A DNA stretch of 6,958 nt, taken from the NCBI GenBank assembly GCA_964411425.1, contig CAYPKW010000112.1:1-6958 (forward strand). The letters are read 5' to 3'. Shown piece by piece: positions 1 through 6,958 of this stretch. A model generated the notes under the pieces. That model did no database searches and was not told the DNA's origin. It was given only the letters and a program-made list of their open reading frames with translations. Within the stretch, counting starts at the first letter, position 1; each line of letters opens with the position of its first letter. The position numbers and the translations under genes were made by a program. The stretch comes from CAYPKW01 sp964411425. Lineage in GTDB: Bacteria; Pseudomonadota; Alphaproteobacteria; Dongiales; Dongiaceae.

Positions 1-104
1 GCAACTATGCAGTGAGATTTGACTGGAGCGACGGCCATAATACTGGCATTTACGCCTTTGACCGTCTCAGAGACCTTTGCCAGTGCCCGATTTGCAGCCA
101 CTAG
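1..104 (+). CDS. DUF971 (GBBH-like N-terminal domain) protein, C-terminal end only
   Basis: The frame beginning at position 3 is open to a TAG at 102-104 and gives the last 33 residues of a protein whose start lies outside the window. The segment DWSDGHNTGIY followed by AFDRLRDLC matches my memory of the DUF971 / gamma-butyrobetaine hydroxylase-like N-terminal domain. The ending CQCPIC keeps the C-x-C-x2-C arrangement that binds zinc in gamma-butyrobetaine hydroxylase. DUF971 domains also occur at the C-terminus of the plant HCF101 Fe-S carrier and beside Mrp/ApbC-type proteins, so a place next to sufB fits a role in Fe-S metabolism (inference). The stop is 39 nt before sufB, so the two are probably co-transcribed. 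Codon choice (two AGA, several TTT/ATT/CTT) is unlike the GC-rich genes after position 880. What precedes these residues, and whether the protein is a short stand-alone DUF971, cannot be seen. Confidence 0.72.
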   Translation, partial: NYAVRFDWSDGHNTGIYAFDRLRDLCQCPICSH

Positions 105-127
105 CAGGCCTGCTCCGCTATCAACCT

Positions 128-133
128 AAGGAG
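128..133 (+). promoter_or_regulatory. Ribosome binding site of sufB
   Basis: AAGGAG lies 10 nt before the ATG at 144. It is a near-perfect Shine-Dalgarno sequence with slightly long spacing and supports 144 as the start. The 39-nt spacer between the DUF971 stop and sufB has no recognisable -35/-10 pair and no IscR-like site. Confidence 0.7.
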
Positions 134-143
134 AATTCGGAAC

Positions 144-1627
<1,484 letters not shown>

Positions 1628-1633
1628 GGCGTC

Positions 1634-2404
1634 ATGCGCAACCGGCCGATGCTCGAAATCCAGGACCTGCACGCCACCGTCGCCGGCAAGCCGATCCTCG
1701 CCGGCCTCGATCTGGCGCTCCCAGCCGGCGAGGTGCACGCCATCATGGGGCCGAACGGCTCCGGCAAGAGCACGCTCGCCTACCTCATCGCCGGGCGCCC
1801 CGGCTACGAGGCGAGCCGGGGCCGCGTGCTGTACGAGGGCCGCGACCTGCTCGCCATGGCGCCCGAGGAGCGCGCCCGCGAAGGCGTGTTCCTCGCTTTC
1901 CAGTACCCGGTCGAGATCCCGGGAGTCGGCACCAGCAGCTTCCTCAGGACCGCGGTCAACGCCGTGCGCCGGCACCGCGGCGAGCCCGAGTTCGACGCCA
2001 TGCAGTTCCTCAAGCTGCTAAAGGACAAGCGCCAGCTGCTCGGCATCGAGGAGGAGATGCTGCGCCGCGCGCTCAACGTCGGGTTCTCGGGCGGCGAGAA
2101 GAAACGCAACGAGGTCCTTCAGATGACGCTGCTGGAGCCGCGCCTCGCCGTGCTGGACGAGACCGACTCCGGCCTCGACATCGACGCCCTCAAGACGGTG
2201 GCGCGGGGCATCAACGCGCTGCGCTCGCCCGAGCGCGCCATCTTGCTCATCACCCACTATCAAAGACTGCTCGACCACGTGGTGCCCGACCGCATCCACG
2301 TGCTGTCGGAGGGCCGCATCGCCCGCACGGGCGGGCGCGAGGTGGCGCTGGAGTTGGAGCGCGAGGGCTACGGCGGCGCGCCCGCCGAGGCGGCGGGAGC
2401 TTGA
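1634..2404 (+). CDS. sufC: SufC, ABC-type ATPase of the SufBC2D complex
   Basis: SufC is the cytosolic ABC ATPase whose ATP-driven dimerisation reshapes SufB-SufD during cluster assembly. It is not a membrane transporter, and no membrane domain is encoded nearby. In the 256-aa reading, Walker A is GPNGSGKST (39-47), the Q-loop Gln is Q90 in AFQYPVEIPG, the signature is FSGGEKKRNE (151-160, the SufC form of LSGGQ), Walker B ends in LDETDSGLD (Asp175, Glu176) and the H-loop His is H208 in THYQR. These are all SufC hallmarks and all are intact. ATG 1634 has an AAGG 6 nt upstream. A second in-frame ATG at 1649 gives MLEIQDLH, which matches the usual SufC N-terminus better but has a poor SD, so the true protein may be 251 aa. 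The gene starts 6 nt after sufB and ends 5 nt before sufD. Confidence 0.97.
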   Translation: MRNRPMLEIQDLHATVAGKPILAGLDLALPAGEVHAIMGPNGSGKSTLAYLIAGRPGYEASRGRVLYEGRDLLAMAPEERAREGVFLAFQYPVEIPGVGTSSFLRTAVNAVRRHRGEPEFDAMQFLKLLKDKRQLLGIEEEMLRRALNVGFSGGEKKRNEVLQMTLLEPRLAVLDETDSGLDIDALKTVARGINALRSPERAILLITHYQRLLDHVVPDRIHVLSEGRIARTGGREVALELEREGYGGAPAEAAGA

Positions 2405-2409
2405 CCCCG

Positions 2410-3708
2410 ATGAGCGCGCTGGCACGGGCGCTGCCTTACACCGAGCGCTTCGCGGGCGTGGCGGCGACGCTGCCTGGCGCCGGCCATCCGGCCATGGCGG
2501 CGCTGCGCCGAAGGGCGATCCAGCGGGCCGCCCTAGGGTTGCCGACGGCGCGGGTCGAGCGCTGGAAATACACGTCGCTCAACCCGCTGTTCGACACGCC
2601 GTTCGAGCCGGCGCGCGAGGCGGAGCGAGAGGTATCGGTCGAACTACCGGAGGCGCCCCGTCTGGTCTTCGTCAACGGGCGGCTGGCGCAAGGGTTGTCG
2701 CGGCTCGAGGGGCTGCCGTCGGGGATAGAGCTCGGCGGCCTCGGCGCGCGACTGGCGGCGGACGGCGGCGGGCTCGCGGCGCAGCTCGCCCTGCACGGCG
2801 AGGACGACGCGCTCGGCGCCCTTAACACCGCGTTCATGGCGGACGGTTGCGTGCTTACGGTCGGGCGCGGCGTGGCGCTCGACGAGGCCATTCACCTGCT
2901 GTTCGTCGGGCGGGCGGGCGAAGCCCCCCTCGCCTTTCATGCGCGCAACCTCATCCGCCTCGAACCCGGCGCCTCGGCCACCGTGATCGAGCGCCACATC
3001 GGCGACGACGCGATCTACTGGTCGAACCCGCTGAGCGAGATCGCGGTGGGCCAAGATGCGCGTCTCCAGCATTACAAGTTGCAGGACGAAGCCCCGCGGG
3101 CCATCCACCTGGCGCAGAACAGGGTGACGGTGGCGGCGGGCGGCTGTTACGAGAGCCTGGTGCTCGCGGTCGGCGGGGCGCTGGCGCGCAACGAGATCGC
3201 GGTGCGCCTGGCCGGCGCCGGCGCGCGGTGCCGACTGGACGGCGTGTACCTGGCGCGCGGGCGCCAGCACATCGACAACACGACCGAGATCGTGCACGAG
3301 CACCCCGAGACCGTGAGCCGCGAGACCTACAAGGGCGTGCTCGACGAGCGCGCGCGGGCGGTCTTCCAGGGCCGCATCGTGGTGCGGCCGGACGCCCAGA
3401 AGGCGGACGGCCAGCAGTTGAACAAGACCCTGCTGCTGTCCGCCCAGGCCGAGATCGACAGCAAGCCCGAGCTCGAGATTCGCGCCGACGACGTGAAGTG
3501 CGGCCACGGCGCCGCCGTCGGCGCGCTCGACGAGGAGGCGCTGTTCTACTTGCGCGCCCGCGGCCTAGACGGGGCGGCGGCGAGCCGGCTGCTGACCGAG
3601 GCATTCGTGAGCGACGTGATCGAGGCCATTACCGACGCCGGCGCGCGCGCCGCCGTCGCCCTGCGGGTCGGCGAATGGCTCGGCGCCGTGCCGGAGAGCA
3701 ACCCATGA
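2410..3708 (+). CDS. sufD: SufD, scaffold partner of SufB in SufBC2D
   Basis: This 432-aa protein has the usual SufD length. SufD is a beta-helix paralogue of SufB that pairs with it and with SufC, and it is implicated in iron acquisition and interface cluster formation. The N-terminal segment ERWKYTSLNPL (about 50-60) is typical of SufD. The C-terminal core carries HIDNTTEIVHEHPET, SRETYKGVLD, FQGRIVV, the stretch from QKADGQQLNKTLLLS and the motif VKCGHGA. Cys364 and His366 in that motif correspond, by alignment from memory, to E. coli Cys358 and His360, the latter needed for function. The start is ATG 2410, 5 nt after the sufC stop, with GGGAG at 2395-2399 at 10 nt spacing. The open frame extends far upstream, but that part is a shadow of sufB and sufC. 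The stop TGA overlaps the sufS ATG (ATGA), which implies translational coupling. Confidence 0.96.
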   Translation: MSALARALPYTERFAGVAATLPGAGHPAMAALRRRAIQRAALGLPTARVERWKYTSLNPLFDTPFEPAREAEREVSVELPEAPRLVFVNGRLAQGLSRLEGLPSGIELGGLGARLAADGGGLAAQLALHGEDDALGALNTAFMADGCVLTVGRGVALDEAIHLLFVGRAGEAPLAFHARNLIRLEPGASATVIERHIGDDAIYWSNPLSEIAVGQDARLQHYKLQDEAPRAIHLAQNRVTVAAGGCYESLVLAVGGALARNEIAVRLAGAGARCRLDGVYLARGRQHIDNTTEIVHEHPETVSRETYKGVLDERARAVFQGRIVVRPDAQKADGQQLNKTLLLSAQAEIDSKPELEIRADDVKCGHGAAVGALDEEALFYLRARGLDGAAASRLLTEAFVSDVIEAITDAGARAAVALRVGEWLGAVPESNP

Positions 3709-4958
3709 GCGTCGAGCCAAGATTGCGCCAACTCGACACGGCGCCCTACGACGTGGAGCGGGTGCGGGCCGACTTCCCGATCCTGGCGCGACCGGTGCAC
3801 GGCCGGCCGCTGGTGTTTCTCGACAGCGCGGCCAGCGCGCAGAAGCCGCGCCCCGTGCTGGAGGCGATGCGGCGCTGCTACGAGGAGGAGTACGCCAACG
3901 TCCACCGCGGCGTCTATTGGCTGGGGGCGCGCGCGACCGAGCGCTTCGAGGCGGCGCGCGAGACGGCGCGGCGCTTCCTCAACGCCCGCGAGCAGCGCGA
4001 GATCGTGTTCACCCGCAGCACCACCGAGGCGATCAACCTAGTCGCGGCGAGCTACGGCGCCCGTCTCGGCGCCGGCGACGAGGTGGTGCTGTCCGTCATC
4101 GAGCATCACTCCAACATCGTGCCGTGGCAGCTCCTGCGCGAGCGCACGGGCGCGGTGCTGCGCGTGGTGCCGGTCGACGATGCCGGCGAGTTCCTGCTGG
4201 AGGAATACCGGAAGCTGCTCGGCCCGCGCACCAAGATGGTGGCGGTGACGCATGTCTCGAACGCCATCGGCACGGTGCTGCCCGTCGCCGACATCGTTCG
4301 CCTCGCCCATGCGGCGGGGGCGGCGACGCTGATCGACGGCTCGCAGGCCGCCCCCCATCAGAAGGTGGACGTGCAGGCGATCGGCTGCGACTTCTATGTC
4401 TTCACCGGCCACAAGGTGTACGGCCCGACCGGCATCGGGGTGCTGTACGGCAAGGCGGACCTGCTCGAATCGATGCCGCCCTACCAGGGCGGCGGCGAGA
4501 TGATCCGCAGCGTCAGCTTCGAGAAGACCGAGTTCGCGCCGCCGCCGGCCCGCTTCGAGGCGGGCACGCCCAACATCGCCGGCGCCATCGGGCTGGCCGC
4601 CGCCATCGACTACGTCGAGGCACTCGGGTTCGACCGCGTGCACGCCCATGAGCAGGCGCTGCTGGCTTACGGCACCGAGCGTCTCGCCGAGATTCCGGGA
4701 TTGCGCATCCTGGGCACCGCCCGGCACAAGGCCGCGATCCTGTCCTTCACGCTCGACGGCGTGCACCCGCACGACATCGGAACTGTGCTCGACCGCCACG
4801 GCATCGCGGTGCGCGCCGGCCACCACTGCGCGCAGCCGACCATGGACCGCTTCGGCGTGACCGGCACGGCCCGCGCCTCGTTCGGGGTGTATAATCGCCT
4901 CGACGAGATCGACGCGCTGTTGGACGGCCTCATGCGCGTCAAGGAGATCTTCCGTTGA
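3705..4958 (+). CDS. sufS: SufS, PLP-dependent cysteine desulfurase (group II)
   Basis: SufS converts L-cysteine to L-alanine and holds the sulfur as a persulfide for transfer to the SUF scaffold. The 417-aa protein is a class V aminotransferase-fold enzyme of normal SufS length (E. coli 406). It begins with the usual VRADFPIL and LVFLDSAASAQKP segments. Expected active-site residues are present: His134 in EHHSNIVPW, Asp211 and Gln214 in LIDGSQ, His236 and the Schiff-base Lys237 in TGHKVYGPTG, and Cys375 in RAGHHCAQP, which carries the persulfide. RFEAGTPN is also present. RAGHHC identifies the SufS/CsdA group rather than IscS/NifS. ATG 3705 overlaps the sufD stop by 4 nt. The partner is most likely SufU, encoded immediately downstream, because no sufE occurs in the window. 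Confidence 0.97.
   Translation: MSVEPRLRQLDTAPYDVERVRADFPILARPVHGRPLVFLDSAASAQKPRPVLEAMRRCYEEEYANVHRGVYWLGARATERFEAARETARRFLNAREQREIVFTRSTTEAINLVAASYGARLGAGDEVVLSVIEHHSNIVPWQLLRERTGAVLRVVPVDDAGEFLLEEYRKLLGPRTKMVAVTHVSNAIGTVLPVADIVRLAHAAGAATLIDGSQAAPHQKVDVQAIGCDFYVFTGHKVYGPTGIGVLYGKADLLESMPPYQGGGEMIRSVSFEKTEFAPPPARFEAGTPNIAGAIGLAAAIDYVEALGFDRVHAHEQALLAYGTERLAEIPGLRILGTARHKAAILSFTLDGVHPHDIGTVLDRHGIAVRAGHHCAQPTMDRFGVTGTARASFGVYNRLDEIDALLDGLMRVKEIFR
4941..4946 (+). promoter_or_regulatory. Ribosome binding site of sufU, ambiguous between two starts
   Basis: AAGGAG inside the 3' end of sufS lies 11 nt before ATG 4958 and 8 nt before an in-frame TTG at 4955. Spacing favours TTG. The family N-terminus (M-S-D-L-R-E-L-Y) and the usual preference for ATG favour 4958. 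The choice changes the protein by one residue only. Confidence 0.5.
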
Positions 4959-5431
4959 TGTCCGACCTGCGCGAGCTTTACCAGGAGGTCATCCTCGACC
5001 ACAGCCGCCAGCCGCGCAACTGCCGGCGGCCGGCCGAGGCTACTTGCGAGGCGCGCGGCGACAACCCGCTGTGCGGCGACAAGGTGACGGTGTACGTCAC
5101 GCTCGAGAACGGAGTGGTCAAGGACGCCGCGTTCCAGGGCCGCGGCTGCGCCATCTCGACCGCCTCGGCCTCGCTCATGACCGAGCTGGTCAAGGGCAAG
5201 ACCGAGGGCGAGGCGAAGAGGATGTTCCGACGCTTCCACGAAATGGTGACCGGCAAGGGGGACGGCGTAGAGGCGGCGGAGGAGGACGGCTTCGAGCGGC
5301 TCGCCGTGCTGTCCGGCGTCAGCGAGTACCCCATGCGCGTCAAGTGCGCGACGCTATGCTGGCATACGCTCGCCGCGGCGCTGCGCCACCAGGCGGCGCC
5401 GGTCACGACGGAACTGCCGGCGACGGAGTAA
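4958..5431 (+). CDS. sufU: SufU, IscU-like zinc-dependent sulfur acceptor of SufS
   Basis: From ATG 4958 the product has 157 aa. It begins with LRELYQEVILDH and contains NPLCGD (Cys39, Asp41), GRGCAISTASAS (Cys64) and VKCATLCWHTL (Cys130). These four residues match the Cys-Asp-Cys-Cys zinc site of Bacillus subtilis SufU. The insert between the second and third Cys (about residues 85-115, including KRMFRRFHEMVTGK) separates SufU from IscU. In Firmicutes SufU accepts the persulfide from SufS by zinc-ligand swapping and passes it to SufBCD. The same role here is inferred from homology and from its place after sufS. ATG 4958 shares one base with the sufS stop (TGATG). Extra cysteines at 22, 30 and 134 lie outside the known site. 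A scaffold role cannot be excluded from sequence alone. Confidence 0.94.
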   Translation: MSDLRELYQEVILDHSRQPRNCRRPAEATCEARGDNPLCGDKVTVYVTLENGVVKDAAFQGRGCAISTASASLMTELVKGKTEGEAKRMFRRFHEMVTGKGDGVEAAEEDGFERLAVLSGVSEYPMRVKCATLCWHTLAAALRHQAAPVTTELPATE

Positions 5432-5435
5432 GGCG

Positions 5436-5801
5436 ATGGACGAGAGCCCGACAAAGAGCGGCGAGGAACCGGCCGGCGAGATAGCGTCGCCCGCGGGCGA
5501 CGCGCTGCGCGAGGCGGTGGTCGAAGCTCTGCGCACCGTCTTCGACCCCGAAATCCCGGTCAACATCTACGAGCTCGGTCTGGTGTACCGGTGCGAGGTG
5601 GACGCTGCGGGCAAGGTGGCGATCGATATGACGCTGACCGCCCCCGGCTGCCCGGTCGCCGGCACCATGCCCGGCATGGTCCAGCAGGCGGTCGCGGCGG
5701 TCGAGGGCGTGAGCGAGGCCACCGTCGAGCTGGTCTGGGACCCGCCCTGGAACCAGTCGATGATGAGCGAGGCGGCGCGACTTGAACTCGGGATGTATTA
5801 A
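5436..5801 (+). CDS. sufT: SufT, MIP18/DUF59-family Fe-S maturation factor
   Basis: This 121-aa protein belongs to the MIP18/DUF59 family, related to PaaD, eukaryotic CIA2 and the N-terminal domain of HCF101. SufT in Staphylococcus aureus supports Fe-S protein maturation, mainly under high demand for clusters. After a low-complexity N-terminal stretch of about 22 residues, the domain shows the family signature FDPEIPVNIYELGLVY (36-51), MTLTAPGCPVA (65-75) with the conserved Cys72, and WDPPW (101-105). The C-terminus SEAARLELGMY is typical of SUF-operon members. ATG 5436 is 4 nt after the sufU stop, with GGAG at 5425-5428 (7 nt spacing) as the ribosome binding site. Its position between sufU and the A-type carrier supports a late step, helping cluster transfer to targets (inference). 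Confidence 0.93.
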   Translation: MDESPTKSGEEPAGEIASPAGDALREAVVEALRTVFDPEIPVNIYELGLVYRCEVDAAGKVAIDMTLTAPGCPVAGTMPGMVQQAVAAVEGVSEATVELVWDPPWNQSMMSEAARLELGMY

Positions 5802-5818
5802 GGCGATATTGAGAAACC

Positions 5819-5824
5819 GGAGGT
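5819..5824 (+). promoter_or_regulatory. Ribosome binding site of the A-type carrier gene
   Basis: GGAGGT lies 11 nt before ATG 5836 in the 34-nt spacer after sufT. It is the strongest Shine-Dalgarno match in the window and fixes the start. No promoter or terminator is evident in the spacer, so the gene probably belongs to the sufB-sufT transcript. Confidence 0.65.
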
Positions 5825-5835
5825 AGATAACCAGC

Positions 5836-6174
5836 ATGCTTCCCACCGTCATCACGCTGACCGAGGCCGCCGCCAACCGGGTCAAGCAGTTGGTCGCCCA
5901 GCGCGAGGGCGACCGGCCGCTGGGCCTTCGCGTCGGCGTCAAGTCGAAGGGCTGCTCCGGGCTCTCGTATTCGGTCGAATACGCCGACGCCAAGGGCCAG
6001 CACGACGAGGTGGTCGTGGACAAGGGCGTCACCGTGTTCATCGACCCCAAGGCGACCATGTTCATCCTGGGCAGCGAGATGGACTACGTCGAGGACAAGC
6101 TGCAGTCGGGCTTCGTGTTCCGCAATCCCAACGAGAAGGGCCGCTGCGGCTGCGGCGAGTCGTTCCACGTCTGA
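5836..6174 (+). CDS. sufA: A-type Fe-S carrier protein (SufA/IscA/ErpA family)
   Basis: This 112-aa protein is a full-length HesB/IscA-family A-type carrier, which receives clusters from the scaffold and hands them to apo-proteins. The three conserved ligands are present: Cys40 in KGCSGLSY, and Cys104 and Cys106 in GRCGCGESF near the C-terminus. The segment EMDYVEDKLQSGFVFRNPNEKG resembles mitochondrial ISCA1 and alphaproteobacterial homologues more than E. coli SufA (comparison from memory). The symbol sufA is chosen for operon position. IscA or ErpA would be equally defensible names, since the subfamilies cannot be separated by eye. It is the last gene of the SUF cluster. The next 79 bp hold a separate regulatory site, so the downstream hemerythrin gene may form another unit. 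Confidence 0.94.
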   Translation: MLPTVITLTEAAANRVKQLVAQREGDRPLGLRVGVKSKGCSGLSYSVEYADAKGQHDEVVVDKGVTVFIDPKATMFILGSEMDYVEDKLQSGFVFRNPNEKGRCGCGESFHV

Positions 6175-6183
6175 CATCTACCG

Positions 6184-6197
6184 TTGATCTAGATCAA
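6184..6197. promoter_or_regulatory. FNR/FixK/ANR-type operator (perfect palindrome)
   Basis: TTGATCTAGATCAA is an exact 14-bp palindrome and a perfect match to the CRP/FNR-family consensus TTGAT-N4-ATCAA bound by FNR, ANR, FnrL and FixK. Its centre (6190.5) is 63 bp before the hemerythrin ATG. If it works as a class II activator site at -41.5, transcription would start near 6232, leaving a leader of about 22 nt. The matching -10 region (around GACTCT, 6219-6224) is weak, which is normal for an activated promoter but is not proof. The site starts 10 bp after the sufA-type stop codon and therefore most likely serves the downstream gene. Confidence 0.8.
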
Positions 6198-6253
6198 GGC
6201 GCCGATGCCCGTCGCGGACGACTCTGCCCCGTGACAACGGGGGCCGGACCGCG

Positions 6254-6802
6254 ATGTTCGACGTCCTGCATCAGCTTACCCTCGACCACGCGAACCTGAA
6301 GAAGCTGCTCGGCCTCATCGAGCGGCAGTTGGCGACTTACGCGGGCGGCGGCGCGCTCGACATCGAGGCGCTCACGGACATCGTCGAGTACCTCCTGCAT
6401 TACCCCGACCTCTGCCACCACCCGAGGGAGGACCTCATATATCGGCGCCTCAAGACCATCGACGAAACGGCCGCGAAGGCGGTCGGCGACATCGAAAGCG
6501 AGCACGAGACGCTAGCCCGGCTAACGCGCGGCTTCGCCGCCGCCTGCCGCGCCGCCGCCCAGGACGTGGAGCTTCCGAGAGCGCAGTTCGAAGCCAGCGT
6601 GCGCGATTTCATCGCCCACTACCGCGAGCACATGGAGCTGGAGGAGACGCATCTTTTTCCGCTGGCGCTGAGGTCGCTCACGGCGCGCGACTGGTGGGAG
6701 ATCGATAACGCCGTCGTGGCGGCGGCCGACCCGCTGTTCGGCGGCAAGATCGAGCGCCAGTTCCAGGAACTGCACCTGCGCATCCTCCGGTTCGGCGCCT
6801 GA
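6254..6802 (+). CDS. Hemerythrin HHE-domain protein
   Basis: This 182-aa, apparently soluble protein has no signal peptide or membrane segment. It is a predicted four-helix-bundle hemerythrin with ligand-type residues in the usual order: His12 (LDHANLKK), His55/His56 with Glu59 (LCHHPREDLIYRRL), His84 (ESEHETL), and His122, His126, Glu130 and His133 (HYREHMELEETHLFPLA). This pattern fits a carboxylate-bridged di-iron site. Family members bind O2, sense redox state, or, like YtfE/RIC, help repair nitrosatively or oxidatively damaged Fe-S clusters. It lacks the N-terminal ScdA domain of YtfE, so a repair role is only suggested by its place after the SUF genes. The FNR/FixK box upstream suggests induction at low oxygen or by NO. 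The start ATG 6254 has only a weak G-rich SD (GGGGGCCGGA), but MFDVLHQLTLDH matches the usual family start. Confidence 0.9.
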   Translation: MFDVLHQLTLDHANLKKLLGLIERQLATYAGGGALDIEALTDIVEYLLHYPDLCHHPREDLIYRRLKTIDETAAKAVGDIESEHETLARLTRGFAAACRAAAQDVELPRAQFEASVRDFIAHYREHMELEETHLFPLALRSLTARDWWEIDNAVVAAADPLFGGKIERQFQELHLRILRFGA

Positions 6803-6810
6803 ACCGCCTG

Positions 6811-6831
6811 CCCCCCTCCAGCGGCGGGGGG
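6811..6831 (+). terminator. GC-rich stem-loop after the hemerythrin gene, possible terminator
   Basis: CCCCCC (6811-6816) can pair with GGGGGG (6826-6831) around a 9-nt loop, 8 nt after the hemerythrin stop. The following bases are GAAGAAAATC, with no T-tract on either strand, so it is not a standard intrinsic terminator. It could stabilise the mRNA 3' end or act with the next hairpin. Confidence 0.35.
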
Positions 6832-6869
6832 AAGAAAATCGACGATCGACCCCATGCAAAGCGGGATTT

Positions 6870-6894
6870 CTCGCTGGGCGCGACGCCCAGCGGG
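6870..6894. repeat. Strong inverted repeat in the terminal non-coding region
   Basis: CGCTGGGCG (6872-6880) and CGCCCAGCG (6884-6892) form a perfect 9-bp stem with a 3-nt loop (CGA). It can be extended by a T-G wobble (6871/6893) and a C-G pair (6870/6894). No T-tract follows on either strand. It may be a REP-like intergenic palindrome or part of a transcript end. Only one copy is visible here. The rest of 6803-6958 shows no convincing gene on either strand. Confidence 0.5.
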
Positions 6895-6958
6895 GACGGC
6901 CGATCGCCCCACACCCGGATGTAGGGGGCTGAGCTAGACGCAGCGCAGCCGCCGCCGC

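Noticed and set aside
105..143. IscR/Rrf2 or other promoter site before sufB
   Set aside because: The 39-nt spacer contains a ribosome binding site but no recognisable operator or -35/-10 pair.
2847..4958. A 703-codon open frame that could suggest a longer, fused SufS
   Set aside because: The part before 3705 is an Arg-rich shadow of sufD. SufS begins at ATG 3705 with the normal family N-terminus.
6205..6234. Ten-codon mini-ORF (ATG to TGA) before the hemerythrin gene, possible leader peptide
   Set aside because: No Shine-Dalgarno sequence precedes it, and it would lie upstream of the transcript start predicted from the FNR-type box.
6619..6914. Minus-strand open frames over the end of the hemerythrin gene and the trailing hairpins
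   Set aside because: They are Pro/Gly/Arg-rich translations of the hairpin region without a family signature or ribosome binding site.

Overview
The window is a nearly complete SUF iron-sulfur cluster assembly operon on the + strand, followed by a hemerythrin gene with its own regulatory site. From left to right it holds: the last 33 codons of a DUF971 gene, sufB (crossed by a 10-N assembly gap), sufC, sufD, sufS, sufU, sufT (MIP18/DUF59), an A-type carrier (sufA/iscA type), a 79-bp intergenic region with a perfect FNR/FixK-type palindrome, a hemerythrin-domain gene, and about 150 bp of hairpin-rich non-coding DNA. No gene is supported on the minus strand. The long minus-strand and alternative-frame open frames are shadows of GC-rich coding DNA.

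The source is probably a high-GC proteobacterium. The gene order sufBCDS-sufU-sufT-sufA, the ISCA1-like A-type carrier and the TTGATCTAGATCAA box point towards Alphaproteobacteria (Rhodospirillales-like). This is an inference from remembered family patterns, not a search. The N run suggests a draft or metagenome assembly.

The genes form one pathway. SufS takes sulfur from cysteine as a persulfide, SufU is the likely sulfur acceptor (no sufE is present here), SufBC2D is the ATP-driven scaffold, and SufT and the A-type protein are candidates for maturation and delivery to apo-proteins. From sufB to sufT the genes overlap or lie within about 6 nt of each other, which implies one transcript. The DUF971 stop is only 39 nt before sufB, so any sufB promoter lies inside or before the DUF971 gene. 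The hemerythrin gene appears to be separately controlled by an oxygen- or NO-responsive CRP/FNR-family regulator.

I do not see a previously undescribed system. The most notable points are: (1) a sharp codon-use break inside sufB near 876-891, which suggests that the first ~880 bp have a different origin (chimeric assembly or recombination); (2) the 10-N gap, which falsely breaks the sufB frame although no residue seems to be missing; (3) a DUF971 gene with a CxCxxC motif directly in front of sufB; (4) the exact FNR/FixK box before the hemerythrin gene.
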